A stretch of 64,000 bases of DNA from Candidatus Poribacteria bacterium. GTDB taxonomy: Bacteria > Poribacteria > WGA-4E > WGA-3G. Below are positions 17,423 to 26,548 of this stretch, piece by piece; positions within the stretch are counted from its first letter, which is position 1; each line of letters starts with the position of its first letter. The notes beneath the pieces were generated by a model that had not been told where the DNA came from, searched no databases, and saw only the letters and a list, made by a program, of their open reading frames with translations. The stretch covers positions 2,438,856 to 2,502,855 of the forward strand of contig OY282374.1 of assembly GCA_958295815.1 (NCBI GenBank). Direction: 5' to 3'. A program made the translations under genes and the position numbers.

Positions 17423-18751
17423 ATGAACCAACCAAACATAGTCTATATTCATTCACATGACACAGGTCGATACGTTCAACCCTACGGGCATGCAATCCCA
17501 ACACCTAACATACAAAAACTCGCCGAAGAGGGTGTTGTGTTCCGTAACTCCTTCTGTGCAAACCCAACGTGTTCGCCGTCCCGTGCGGCACTGCTCACTG
17601 GACAATGGGCACATAGCTGCGGCATGGGAGGATTAGCCAACCGCGGATGGAGCCTTCCGGTCCCTGAACATCTCATAACCTATACCTTGAATCAGGCAGG
17701 CTACACCACCGCCTTGGCAGGCTTCCAACACGTCGTTCGGGACCTCAAGGAGACAGGATACCAACGGCTTCTGTCCGAAGGCAAGGTAAGTGCAGGCGCG
17801 GAAGAACGCGCCCGTGCTTTCATCGAGGAGAAACACGATGCTCCCTTCTTTTTGGATGTAGGGTTTGGGGAAACACATCGACGACAGAAGGGGTTCGATC
17901 CACCTCCAGAAGGCGAACCTAAGACCGACCCGCGCTATGTGAAACCACCAGCACCGTTCCCTGATACACCCGTAACAAGGCAAGATATGGCGGAATACAT
18001 AGACGCAGCCCGTACGCTTGATAGGAAAATGTCGGTCGTTTTTGACGCCCTTGAAGAAAATGGACTCGCTGAAAACACGCTGGTAATCTGTACAACCGAT
18101 CACGGATTGGCATTCCCGCGTATGAAATGCCATCTCAGCGACCACGGTATCGGCGTGATGCTGATTGTTCGCGGTCCTGGCGGTTTTAGTGGAGGGCAAG
18201 TTGTAGATGGATTAGTCAGTCAGGTAGATTTGTTCCCGACGATCTGTGAATTGGCAGGGATTGAAGCACCAGATTGGCTCCAAGGGAATTCTCTACTTCC
18301 ACTGGTACGTGGCGAGGCAGACGATATCAGAGATGCTATTTTCGCCGAAGTCAACTACCACTGTTGTTATGAACCGCAACGGGCTGTCCGCACTAAACGA
18401 TGGAAATATATCAGACGCTATGACGCTGCAGAGAAATGGGCACTGCCGAATTGCGACGACAGCACCAGTAAAACCTTTATGATGGAGCACGGTTGGGGTG
18501 ATGCTCCCGTTGAGTCAGAGAGGTTGTACGATGTCGTGTTCGATCCGTCAGAGGCGCACAATCTCGCTGAGAATCCGGGCTATGCAGACGTTTTGGCAGA
18601 GATGCGGGGGCGTTTAGAGCAGTGGCGTACTGAGACGGACGATCCAGTGAGCGAAAACGAGGTTATGGAAGCACCGGAAACCGCTGTATCAAACGATCCG
18701 ACAGATATATCACCTGGGGACAAACACTACCCCGCACGTGAAATGATATAG
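17423..18751 (+). CDS. sulfatase (formylglycine-type)
   Basis: A 442-residue cytoplasmic-looking (no signal peptide) type-I sulfatase. The active-site signature C-S-P-S-R-A-A-L-L-T-G is complete, so the cysteine can be oxidised to formylglycine; metal ligands lie in the N-terminal HSHDTGRYV region and in ICTTDHGLAFPRMK. It ends with a C-terminal subdomain with the NLAENPGY element. It should remove sulfate esters from a sugar or other organic sulfate. The ATG at 17423 follows AAGGAT. Placed among dehydrogenases that could process the released sugar. Confidence 0.9.
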   Translation: MNQPNIVYIHSHDTGRYVQPYGHAIPTPNIQKLAEEGVVFRNSFCANPTCSPSRAALLTGQWAHSCGMGGLANRGWSLPVPEHLITYTLNQAGYTTALAGFQHVVRDLKETGYQRLLSEGKVSAGAEERARAFIEEKHDAPFFLDVGFGETHRRQKGFDPPPEGEPKTDPRYVKPPAPFPDTPVTRQDMAEYIDAARTLDRKMSVVFDALEENGLAENTLVICTTDHGLAFPRMKCHLSDHGIGVMLIVRGPGGFSGGQVVDGLVSQVDLFPTICELAGIEAPDWLQGNSLLPLVRGEADDIRDAIFAEVNYHCCYEPQRAVRTKRWKYIRRYDAAEKWALPNCDDSTSKTFMMEHGWGDAPVESERLYDVVFDPSEAHNLAENPGYADVLAEMRGRLEQWRTETDDPVSENEVMEAPETAVSNDPTDISPGDKHYPAREMI

Positions 18752-18790
18752 GCGAGATTTCCTGCTGCGCATTACTACCAGACTACTGTT

Positions 18791-18814
18791 ACGCAGGGTC
18801 CCCGTGCCCTGCGT
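18791..18814. terminator. hairpin between convergent genes
   Basis: ACGCAGGG and CCCTGCGT pair around a short loop, in the 66-base space between the convergent sulfatase and ThuA-like genes. There is no T-run on either side; bidirectional termination is likely but not proven. Confidence 0.5.
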
Positions 18815-18817
18815 ACA

Positions 18818-19453
18818 TTACAACCGATTCCCTGCCCACAACGCGCCTCGACGGATAACCGTTTGGAAATTCGGATTCTCAAGCACTGCCATGTCGTGAC
18901 CCAGCGCAAAATAGAAAACCCGACCTTCGCCATACGTATGATGGAACGCCATGACATGCGTCTCATCTTTCGTGTGGTCGTATGCGTGCATCAGGTGATG
19001 TGATGTGTCAGGGTTATGCTTCAAATAATAAAGCTCATCCTTCGCCTCAAAATCGGCTAACCCTTCAGTAATCGGATGCCCGCTGTCACTCACATTAACC
19101 TTGAAGTCCATATATGGGCTATGTCCATCGAAAAACCCGTTGAGCATCCCGTGGTAACCCTCAGATTCCCTAAACGAAGCAGCAGCGGTGTGTAATCCGA
19201 AGAATCCACCACCCGATCGGATATAGTTCAGCAAACCCTCTTCTTGTGCCGAGGTCAGTTCCCCGACATCGGTATAGAAAAGCACGGTGTCATATCCACC
19301 AAGTCCATCAGCAAGTATATCGTAATCTTGCGAGAAATCCGCATCAATTTCACCGCTATCGTTGACCATTGAGGTCAAAAACTGTCCGTTCCCAGCGTGA
19401 TCGTGGTAAATACCCTCTGTTCCTACAAATATCAGCAGTTTAAGATTTTCCAT
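18818..19453 (-). CDS. ThuA-like domain protein
   Basis: A 211-residue glutamine-amidotransferase-fold protein of the ThuA (trehalose-utilization) group: LLIFVGTEGIYHDHAG, DTVLFYTDVGELTSAQE, IRSGGGFFGLHTAAASF and GRVFYFALGHDMAVLENPNF. It is mono-domain and lacks a signal peptide. In planctomycete-like bacteria these genes sit in sugar-degradation loci with Gfo/Idh/MocA and dehydrogenase genes, as here. The reaction is unknown. Behind CGGAGG; the dehydrogenase upstream ends 10 bases before it, so the two form an operon. Confidence 0.88.
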   Translation of the reverse strand: MENLKLLIFVGTEGIYHDHAGNGQFLTSMVNDSGEIDADFSQDYDILADGLGGYDTVLFYTDVGELTSAQEEGLLNYIRSGGGFFGLHTAAASFRESEGYHGMLNGFFDGHSPYMDFKVNVSDSGHPITEGLADFEAKDELYYLKHNPDTSHHLMHAYDHTKDETHVMAFHHTYGEGRVFYFALGHDMAVLENPNFQTVIRRGALWAGNRL

Positions 19454-19463
19454 TCTACCTCCG

Positions 19464-20495
19464 TTAATCGTTGGGCGTCACGAGGACCTTAACAGACCCA
19501 TGTTCATCACGTCCTGCAGCAACAGCAAATGCCTCATTTATATCATCTAAGTTAAACTTGTGTGTAACCAACGGATTTGGATCCAGTTTACCCGCTGCGA
19601 GCAAATCAATGGCAATTTGGAACTCCGTCTTCCCACCATGTCTGCCATAGCAAAACGACCATACTACCGTAAGTTCTCGACTCCGTGCAAACCGTTCTGA
19701 AAACGTAAGCGGTGTACGATGTCCGCCTACCATACAGACTGTGCCGCGCTTTGCTGCGATCTCTGTCGCCTGTCCGAGCGTATTCGCAGTGCCTCCTACG
19801 GCTTCAAAAACAACGTCCGCACCTCTGCCGTCGCTCCAGTCCATAATAGCCTCGACAGCATCCGTCTTATCCACATTAATAGGCACCGCTCCCACCGCTT
19901 CGTGAGCAATCTGTATCGGTCCATCCGGCTTTCCAAGCATAGCAATAGAGGTAGCACCTGCAACATCCGCTACCTGCGCAATCGTTAAACCGACGGGACC
20001 GCTGCCGATAATAGCGACCCGATCTCCTGGAGATACCATCGCTCTGTTAACAGCATGAACAGCCACAGCGTAGACCTCCGCCAACGCACCACCTTCAGCA
20101 GAGACGCTTTCTGGAAGGGAGTAGACGTTCGGTGTTCGTGCCACCATAAACTCCGCAAATCCACCACCCCCGTGTCGCAAATTGACACAGATATTGTAGT
20201 AGCCGTTGTAGCATTCCGGACAGTCGTTACACGGCGTAATCGGTTCAACTGCCACGCGGTCCCCTTTACCATGGTCAGTAACACCTCTCCCTATATCAAT
20301 AATTTCACCCATCAACTCATGCCCACCAATGCGCGGGGATAAGGGTTTTTCTGGTTGATGGTGGTATCCATGCAGATCACTGCCGCAGATTCCAGCCGCT
20401 TCCACCTGTACCAGGACCTGTCCTTCTTCAGGTGTCGGATCTGGTACCGTCTCAACTCTTATATCTTTTCCACCGTAAAATTGTGCCGCTTTCAC
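19464..20495 (-). CDS. zinc-dependent MDR dehydrogenase (butanediol/sorbitol dehydrogenase-like)
   Basis: A 343-residue medium-chain dehydrogenase with AGICGSDLHGY (catalytic zinc cysteine), GHELMGE, the structural-zinc cysteines C-N-D-C-P-E-C-x7-C, and the Rossmann motif IIGSGPVGLTIAQVAD. It should oxidise a polyol or secondary alcohol with NAD. A GTG start at 20495 is chosen because AGGAGGG lies seven bases upstream and the homologous N-terminus (VKAAQFYGGKDIRVE) begins exactly there. Heads an operon with the ThuA-like gene and is divergent from a Gfo/Idh/MocA gene. Confidence 0.88.
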   Translation of the reverse strand: MKAAQFYGGKDIRVETVPDPTPEEGQVLVQVEAAGICGSDLHGYHHQPEKPLSPRIGGHELMGEIIDIGRGVTDHGKGDRVAVEPITPCNDCPECYNGYYNICVNLRHGGGGFAEFMVARTPNVYSLPESVSAEGGALAEVYAVAVHAVNRAMVSPGDRVAIIGSGPVGLTIAQVADVAGATSIAMLGKPDGPIQIAHEAVGAVPINVDKTDAVEAIMDWSDGRGADVVFEAVGGTANTLGQATEIAAKRGTVCMVGGHRTPLTFSERFARSRELTVVWSFCYGRHGGKTEFQIAIDLLAAGKLDPNPLVTHKFNLDDINEAFAVAAGRDEHGSVKVLVTPND

Positions 20496-20565
20496 AATAG
20501 CCCTCCTAAAGTAGTTATCCGTTTGAAATATACTATGAATCTGGAATCGTGTCAATCACTTTCTT

Positions 20566-20599
20566 CTGTAGGAGGAAACTCTGATTCCCGAACTGCTAC
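20566..20599. repeat. dispersed intergenic repeat, type B
   Basis: TGTAGGAGGAAACTCTGATT followed by CCCGAACTGC, the best-preserved type-B copy; relatives at 6337-6370 and 13624-13654. Confidence 0.6.
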
Positions 20600-20610
20600 A
20601 GAAATTTCTC

Positions 20611-20654
20611 TTGACTCCCAAATCCGAAATGCGTTAAAATCAAAAGAGTATAAT
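20611..20654 (+). promoter_or_regulatory. promoter candidates upstream of Gfo/Idh/MocA gene
   Basis: TTGACT (20611-20616) pairs at 17 bp with TTAAAA (20634-20639); a perfect TATAAT also lies at 20649-20654 but without a good -35. One of the two should serve the gene starting at 20674. Confidence 0.45.
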
Positions 20655-20673
20655 ACCTGATGAGGAGACAAAA

Positions 20674-21732
20674 ATGAGAACAGTTAAATTAGGCTTGATT
20701 GGCGCAGGCGGCATCGCACAGGCGCACTGTGGCACACTCGCTAATATTGAGGGTGCAGAAATAATCGCCGCCGCTGACCTCGTGCCAGCAAACCTTGAAC
20801 GCGCGCAAGAACGTTGGGGCATCAAACAAACATTCTCCGACTACAACGAAATGCTCAAATTGGACGAGATTGAAGCAGTCTACGTCTGCACCCCAACCGG
20901 TGTGCATGCTGCCCCAACCGTCGCTGCACTGAACGCAGGCAAACATGTTTTTTGCGAAAAACCTATGGAAGCAACCTTAAACGCTGCTGCTTCAATGTGG
21001 CGAGCCGCGAAAGAAAACGATAAAATCCTCATGATCGGGCTCAAACTCCGATATTCAGCGCAAGTCGTTAAAGCAAAAGAAGTTGTTGACGCAGGCACTT
21101 TAGGCGATATCTATTACGTCGAAACCGTTGCCGATCGCCGCCGTGGAAATCCGGGTGGTAGTTTTATCGTAAAAGCGACAGCCGGTTTAGGAGCGTCTGC
21201 TGACATCGGCGTTTATGCCTTAGACACTGCTCTCTATCTGATGGGACATCCGAAACCTGTTGCTGTCTCCGGTATCACCTCTAACTATCTCAGTCTTCAT
21301 AACACGTGGAATCCCGCGCTTAAGGAAACAGAAGTTGAAGATTTCGGTGTCGGCTGGGTCGTTTTTGAGAACGGCGCACGCATGGTCTTCAAAACATGTT
21401 GGTGCATGAATATGGATTCCCTCGGTGGGACGATTTTCCTCGGAAAAAAAGCAGGGCTACGCCTCGGTATCGGTGAAGTCCGCGGACCGGAAGAAGGCGT
21501 TCGCGTCTATGGCGACAAAGACGGTGAAATTTATGACCAAGAGTTCACCGAGTTTGAATCCGTTGACGTGTTCCGCGCAGAAGATACAGCGTTTGTTGAT
21601 GCCGTCCGTGAAGGCAAACCTTCACCCATCGACCCTTATGGCGTGATGCTCACCAACGTTATCATTCAAGGGGTCATTGACTCCTCAAACGCAGGCGGAC
21701 GCGAAGTCGCTGTCACTGTGCCGACCTTGTAA
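20674..21732 (+). CDS. Gfo/Idh/MocA-family oxidoreductase
   Basis: A 352-residue protein: Rossmann motif LGLIGAGGIAQAHCG, GVHAAPTVAALNAGKHVFCE, the catalytic E-K-P (CEKPMEA) and a C-terminal domain with ASADIGVYALDTALYLMG. Likely an NAD(P)-linked sugar or inositol dehydrogenase. ATG behind GAGGAG. Divergent from the zinc dehydrogenase at 19464 and followed by a strong terminator, so monocistronic. Confidence 0.9.
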   Translation: MRTVKLGLIGAGGIAQAHCGTLANIEGAEIIAAADLVPANLERAQERWGIKQTFSDYNEMLKLDEIEAVYVCTPTGVHAAPTVAALNAGKHVFCEKPMEATLNAAASMWRAAKENDKILMIGLKLRYSAQVVKAKEVVDAGTLGDIYYVETVADRRRGNPGGSFIVKATAGLGASADIGVYALDTALYLMGHPKPVAVSGITSNYLSLHNTWNPALKETEVEDFGVGWVVFENGARMVFKTCWCMNMDSLGGTIFLGKKAGLRLGIGEVRGPEEGVRVYGDKDGEIYDQEFTEFESVDVFRAEDTAFVDAVREGKPSPIDPYGVMLTNVIIQGVIDSSNAGGREVAVTVPTL

Positions 21733-21739
21733 TATCGCA

Positions 21740-21780
21740 GTGCGAGGTCTCTGTACCTTGCACTCACTTTTATTTTTTTT
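21740..21780 (+). terminator. rho-independent terminator
   Basis: GTGCGAGGT, loop CTCTGT, ACCTTGCAC, then a T-rich tract ending in eight Ts. Same loop context as the terminator at 5691. Confidence 0.85.
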
Positions 21781-21953
21781 CACTATCCTTTTTCACGTTT
21801 GTGGACTCTATATATAGTAGGATATAGAGCGACGCAGCAAAGTCTGCAAGCCGATACTCAAATGTAATTCACGTTTTGGTTGGTAATGCTGTAAGTCTGT
21901 CTCTTCAATGCAACACGAGAGATGCTCCCCTAAGAGGTGCGAAGGTTTTTTGC

Positions 21954-23138
21954 ATGAAATCTATTAAAATTGCTGGCAAAGAATTTAAATTAGCGTCCCG
22001 ATTTGCGCGGTTGTTTGCATTTCTCATAGATGGAATGCTCGTTGCTGGTATTCTATCAATTCTACTCCTTATTTTCAGTGCATTGGGTTCCGGTATTGGT
22101 TCCAGTCTTATACGGATCGGATTGCTCAGTGTTCTGCTGTGGACAATTGGTCCTAAAACAAAAATAGATGAAGACGAGTTAGCACTCGTTCAACTGGCTA
22201 TAATCGGTCTTTTCGGACCATGGTTGAACCATAGTTTTGATACTTTACTATGGGGCGGAACGGCATTAGGAACAGCCATTCTGTTTTTCATGGATGGCTT
22301 CAACAACGGACAGGGACCTGGCAAAAAGCTCCTGTCCCTACAAGTGCTCCGATTGAAAAATGGCAAACCTTGCTCTGTGAAAGATTCTTTTATTCGTCGT
22401 CTCACAAGTATATTCCAACCACTGGACTTTTTTTGGACTTTTGGGAAACAACGGCAGCGGATGGGAGATAAATTAGCCGAAACTGTTGTGGTAAAACTTG
22501 CGCCAGTGTTGGAACAATTGGAAACCGAAACCGAAGATCCTGAGAAGATTTTAGAGAATTCTATTGTTGAGATGACGAGTCGGCTTTCAGAGGCACGTCA
22601 GAAGGTTGATGCCTCTGTTGGGGTCGAAAATCTGTTTCAGAACGCCTATGAAGGTGCTGCAGCGCAAGCAGAAAGATGGCAAGAACGCGCCGTTATTAAT
22701 CTCAACGCAGGACGTGAAGATTTGGCGCGCGAAGACCTTGAGAAACGAAACGAATATCGGCACTTAGCAGATAAGTACAAGACGCAATGGGAAGAACAAA
22801 AACAGGTTGTTCAAGCACTCAGCGACCTCCTTGAACACCTTCAGCAACAAATGACCGAGATGGAAGGAAAAAAAGCGGTCGTCGTCGCACAACACAGAAA
22901 CGTTGATGCCGAAGCACATCTCCGTGAGATATTAAATGAGATACAAGACAACAAGGCTTTTGAGACACTTACAAAAATGGAACAGGACGCTACTGAGGCT
23001 GCTACGCTGGCAAAAGCGGCCGCCGAAATGGATGTCGCATACCAAGGCACGAAATCAAAACGTGAATTTGCAAGTTATGCTGAAGAAGCTGCCATTGACA
23101 AAGAACTTACTGAATTGAAGGCTGAATTACAGAAATGA
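21954..23138 (+). CDS. RDD membrane domain fused to PspA/IM30-like coiled coil (copy 1)
   Basis: A 394-residue protein. Residues 1-180 form an RDD domain: LASRFARLFAFLIDGML in helix 1, two to three further hydrophobic helices, and the GPGKKLLSLQVLRLKNGKPC and KQRQRMGDKLAETVVV signature. From about residue 205 it is a long charged coiled coil matching PspA/IM30 (VIPP1, ESCRT-III superfamily): EARQKVDASVG, AAAQAERWQERAVINLNAGR, EDLAREDLEKR, and VVVAQHRNVDAEAHLREIL. PspA proteins are normally soluble and coat stressed membranes; here one is tethered to an integral domain. The ATG at 21954 is supported by exact alignment with the start of the next copy. Overlaps copy 2 by four bases (ATGA). Confidence 0.8.
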   Translation: MKSIKIAGKEFKLASRFARLFAFLIDGMLVAGILSILLLIFSALGSGIGSSLIRIGLLSVLLWTIGPKTKIDEDELALVQLAIIGLFGPWLNHSFDTLLWGGTALGTAILFFMDGFNNGQGPGKKLLSLQVLRLKNGKPCSVKDSFIRRLTSIFQPLDFFWTFGKQRQRMGDKLAETVVVKLAPVLEQLETETEDPEKILENSIVEMTSRLSEARQKVDASVGVENLFQNAYEGAAAQAERWQERAVINLNAGREDLAREDLEKRNEYRHLADKYKTQWEEQKQVVQALSDLLEHLQQQMTEMEGKKAVVVAQHRNVDAEAHLREILNEIQDNKAFETLTKMEQDATEAATLAKAAAEMDVAYQGTKSKREFASYAEEAAIDKELTELKAELQK

Positions 23139-24223
23139 AATCTATTAAAATCGCAGGAAAAAAATTCAAATTAGCATCTCGATTGAAGCGGTTATACGCG
23201 TTCTTTATAGACTTTGCACTCATAGGTACTGTGCAATCGGTTTTCCTACTTCTTTTCTTTTTGGCAGCGCTTCTGATTTTCGGGGCAGATTTCTCCAATA
23301 TGTTGGTCGCTGGTGTTGGAATCAGCCTCTTTTCCTATATCCTCAGTTTTGCCTTGTGGATATTCGGTCTGTTTTTCATTGACGGTTTCAGAAAAGGTCA
23401 GGGAATCGGAAAGAAGTTACTGTCTCTACAGGTCGTTCGATTAAAAGACGGGAAACCGTGTACTTTCAAAGATGCTTTTGTTCGTCGATTTGCAGGTATC
23501 TTTCAACCGCTGGACTTCTTTTGGTCATTTGGGAGTAAACGACAACGCCTTGGAGATAAGTTCGCTGAAACGGTTGTTGTGGAATTTGAACCGGAACTGG
23601 AACAGATTGAAACTGACCCTAAAGACCCAGAAGCGGTTTTAGAGAGTGCTATAGACGCGATGAGAAAAAAACTTTCAGAGGCGCGCCAAAAAGTTGATGC
23701 ATCCATCGGGGTTGAAAAACAGTTTCAGGACGCTTACGAAGGGGCTGTAGCTCAAGCAGAAAGATGGCAAGAACGCGCTGTTATTAATCTCAAGGTAGGA
23801 CGTGAAGACTTAGCACGCGAAGATGTCGAAAAACGAAACGAATACAGACGATTAGCGGACCAATACAAAACGCAGTGGGAAGAACAGAAACAGGTCGTCG
23901 GAGCACTCAGCGACCTGCTTGAACATCTTCAACAGAAAATGATGGAGACTGAAGGGAAAAAGACGGTCGTCGTGGCGCAACACAGAAACGTGGATGCCGA
24001 AGCACATCTCCGTGAAATGCTGAAAGAGATTCAAGATAGCAAGGCATTTGAAACACTTACAAAAATGGAACAGGACGCTACTGAGGCAGCTACGCTGGCA
24101 AAAGCGGCTGCTGAAGTAGATGTCGCATATCAGGATACAAAATTAGAGCGTGAATTTTCGAGTTATGCTGAAGAGGCTTCAATTGACAAGGATATTGCTG
24201 AATTAAAGACTAAATTACAGTAG
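23135..24223 (+). CDS. RDD membrane domain fused to PspA/IM30-like coiled coil (copy 2)
   Basis: A 362-residue tandem paralogue of the preceding gene, with the same start (MKSIKIAGKKFKLASRLKRL) and the same two-part build: RDD helices to about residue 150 including GIGKKLLSLQVVRLKDGKPC and KRQRLGDKFAETVVVEF, then the PspA-like coiled coil (EARQKVDASIG, AVAQAERWQERAVINLKVGR, EDLAREDVEKR). The coiled-coil halves are nearly identical between copies while the membrane halves have diverged, so the membrane part may set partner choice or pairing. Starts at the ATGA overlap, so translation is coupled and a hetero-oligomer is plausible. Confidence 0.8.
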   Translation: MKSIKIAGKKFKLASRLKRLYAFFIDFALIGTVQSVFLLLFFLAALLIFGADFSNMLVAGVGISLFSYILSFALWIFGLFFIDGFRKGQGIGKKLLSLQVVRLKDGKPCTFKDAFVRRFAGIFQPLDFFWSFGSKRQRLGDKFAETVVVEFEPELEQIETDPKDPEAVLESAIDAMRKKLSEARQKVDASIGVEKQFQDAYEGAVAQAERWQERAVINLKVGREDLAREDVEKRNEYRRLADQYKTQWEEQKQVVGALSDLLEHLQQKMMETEGKKTVVVAQHRNVDAEAHLREMLKEIQDSKAFETLTKMEQDATEAATLAKAAAEVDVAYQDTKLEREFSSYAEEASIDKDIAELKTKLQ

Positions 24224-24262
24224 GCGCGATCTCTTATCATTATACCCCAATCAGGAGGAACC

Positions 24263-25735
24263 ATGTATACTCAGTCTTCCCCAAACATTGTCTTTATCAT
24301 GGCAGACGATATGGGATACGGCGATGTCGGCTGCTACAATCCTGATTCAAAAATTCCTACCCCGAATATGGATAAACTCGCGGAAGAGGGAATCCGCTTC
24401 ACCGACGCACATTCCCCCTCCGCGGTTTGTACACCCACACGATACGGGGTTCTTACAGGACGCTACTGTTGGCGGAGTCGCCTCAAACACGGCGTCCTTT
24501 ACGGTTACGAACCGCCTCTTATCGAATCTGATCGGCTAACAGTCGCTGGATTGCTGAAAAACGCAGGCTACAATACCGCCTGTGTTGGCAAATGGCATTT
24601 GGGACTCGAATTTTCGACAGTGCCGGGATACGATTTCGATTTCCATGCCCCACTACCGTGGCAAAATGCCGAACGCGAGTTAGAAGAAAATATCGACTTC
24701 TCTGCCCCGCTAACCGGAGGACCAGTCGATATCGGTTTTGACTATTTCTATGGAAACGCCGGTTGCCCGACGTGTCAACCCCCTTACGGTTTTATTGAGA
24801 ACGACACCTTTGTCGACATTCCGAGTATGTATCATGACGTGCCGGAATTTACGAGCCGTCGCGGAATGATGGTCCCAGGCTGGGAGCATAAAGATGCCGA
24901 TCCCATTATCGCACAGAAGGCAGTCGAATACATTGAAGGACAAGCCGATGCTGATTCTCCATTCTTTTTATACCTAACCCCTTCAGCACCGCATGAACCG
25001 TGCACCGAGGCGGTCGTACCAGACTTTGCGCGCGGCAAAAGCAGCGCAGGTCCCCGCGGCGATCTCGTATGGCTTGTGGATTGGATGGTAGGTGAGGTAA
25101 TGGACGCATTGGAACGCACTGGCAAAACCGATGATACACTCATCTTCGTCACAAGCGACAATGGTGCCCTGCCCGGCGATCGCATCCAAGGCGATAATAC
25201 CCCAATGCCGTATCACATCTACGACCATAAATCTTGTGGTGACTGGCGCGGTTATAAAGCGCATATTTGGGAGGGTGGACATCGCGAACCGCTGATTGCA
25301 CGTTGGCCCGGAATTATCGCACCGAATACCGAAACCGATGCGCTAACCTGTCTGACAGATCTCATGGAAACGTGTGCTGCTATTGTTGGAACAGAGGTGC
25401 CCGAGGACGCAGGACAGGACAGTTGTAACATTCTACCCGCGATGTTAGGCGAGGAAAGCGAGCACCCCTTGCGGTCGGCTATCGTACATCACTCCAGCAC
25501 TGGTGTTTTTTCTATCCGGCACGGTGATTGGAAATTGATTCTGGGAACACAAGGTTCGGGTGGATGGCCCCCGCCTCGCGACGGTGGACCCGATCCAGAT
25601 GTCGCCGGTCAATTGTATCACATCTACGACGATCCAAGTGAAACGAACAATGTCTGGGAAACGTATCCAGAAATCGTAGAACGATTGACTATATTGCTGG
25701 AGAAGTTTCAACAGGATGGACACAGCCGGATGTAA
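24263..25735 (+). CDS. arylsulfatase-type sulfatase
   Basis: A 490-residue sulfatase without a signal peptide. MADDMGYGDVGCYNP supplies the metal-binding aspartates, AVCTPTRYGVLTGRY is the formylglycine signature (C-x-P-x-R), GKWHLG is the second conserved block, and TSDNGALPGD plus HKSCGDWRGYKAHIWEGGHREP supply further catalytic residues. Substrate is probably a sulfated glycan or steroid ester. Behind AGGAGG, 39 bases after the RDD-PspA pair. A sulfatase-activating enzyme must be encoded elsewhere. Confidence 0.92.
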   Translation: MYTQSSPNIVFIMADDMGYGDVGCYNPDSKIPTPNMDKLAEEGIRFTDAHSPSAVCTPTRYGVLTGRYCWRSRLKHGVLYGYEPPLIESDRLTVAGLLKNAGYNTACVGKWHLGLEFSTVPGYDFDFHAPLPWQNAERELEENIDFSAPLTGGPVDIGFDYFYGNAGCPTCQPPYGFIENDTFVDIPSMYHDVPEFTSRRGMMVPGWEHKDADPIIAQKAVEYIEGQADADSPFFLYLTPSAPHEPCTEAVVPDFARGKSSAGPRGDLVWLVDWMVGEVMDALERTGKTDDTLIFVTSDNGALPGDRIQGDNTPMPYHIYDHKSCGDWRGYKAHIWEGGHREPLIARWPGIIAPNTETDALTCLTDLMETCAAIVGTEVPEDAGQDSCNILPAMLGEESEHPLRSAIVHHSSTGVFSIRHGDWKLILGTQGSGGWPPPRDGGPDPDVAGQLYHIYDDPSETNNVWETYPEIVERLTILLEKFQQDGHSRM

Positions 25736-25740
25736 TCAAA

Positions 25741-26118
25741 CTATAAACTGTCTGCTTTAAATGGAAGGATACGTACTCGAGTCCGATCTTCAGTTATGGT
25801 AAGTAAAGCACCGTTTTCTATGACGGATTGGTGTTCGTGAAGGACAGCCATTAACAAATTTCCTAAACTTCGAGGCATAATATCCTTAGCGCGAACCTGA
25901 ACCACGCTGGGACCATCTGCAAAGGTCATCGCTAATAGCATTCCAAAATCAAGGTCTCTTGTAAACACAACATAATCGTGTTGACGTGCCCAATCCATGA
26001 TGGTGTCATCCGAAGCGTTTGGTTCACCGATTTCTTTCCAGTGAACTGCATGCCATCCATGCTGCCCAAAAATGTTAACCCACTCAGGTGGGAGATTCAT
26101 GTCAATCAGAAATTTCAT
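25741..26118 (-). CDS. DUF5615 PIN-like protein (toxin-like)
   Basis: A 125-residue protein with the DUF5615 PIN-like fold: MKFLIDMNLPPEWVNIFGQH carries the first acidic pair (D6, N8), HAVHWKEIGEPNASDDTIMDWAR the next, and YVVFTRDLDFGMLL the D-x-D motif. Such proteins are predicted nucleases paired with DUF433. It overlaps the upstream DUF433 gene by 17 bases, the usual layout for this pair, in which DUF433 is the antitoxin-like, DNA-binding partner. Activity inferred from family. Confidence 0.85.
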   Translation of the reverse strand: MKFLIDMNLPPEWVNIFGQHGWHAVHWKEIGEPNASDDTIMDWARQHDYVVFTRDLDFGMLLAMTFADGPSVVQVRAKDIMPRSLGNLLMAVLHEHQSVIENGALLTITEDRTRVRILPFKADSL

Positions 26119-26344
26119 TGGCAGTCAGCGGTACTTCGACTTCTTGAACCCGCCACGCGGCGTAGGAGAGGGCTTGATAGATATCTTCTTCTTCCAGATA
26201 GGGGTAGGCTTTTAGGATATCAGTATTGGAATAACCAGAAGCAACTAAGCCAACAACCGTGCTGACAGTGACTCGCATACCGCGAATACACGCTTTACCG
26301 CCCATTATTTGTGGGTCAAACGTTATCCGATTTAAGTTTTGCAC
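26102..26344 (-). CDS. DUF433 antitoxin-like protein
   Basis: An 80-residue protein with the DUF433 helix-turn-helix build: ITFDPQIMGGKACIRGMRVT, then VASGYSNTDILKAYPYLEEEDIYQALSYAA. A GTG at 26344 is preferred over an upstream ATG because AGGAG lies eight bases before it. Partner of the overlapping DUF5615 gene; the pair is probably autoregulated, but no operator was identified. Confidence 0.82.
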   Translation of the reverse strand: MQNLNRITFDPQIMGGKACIRGMRVTVSTVVGLVASGYSNTDILKAYPYLEEEDIYQALSYAAWRVQEVEVPLTANEISD

Positions 26345-26548
26345 TACTTTTTCTCCTATCATCGAATTCTAAAGATTAGACTTTCCAAGAATGGGATTGT
26401 CAACCGCTAGATGAACAGTAGAATTATACCTTCATATGAGCGAAAAGTCAAACTAAAGTCCAAAGGACATAACGAACGCTATATCTGTTGGATAAGGCTG
26501 GCTGCTTTAGCCAACAAACTTTATAGTATAGTCTGAGGAAGAAAAATT

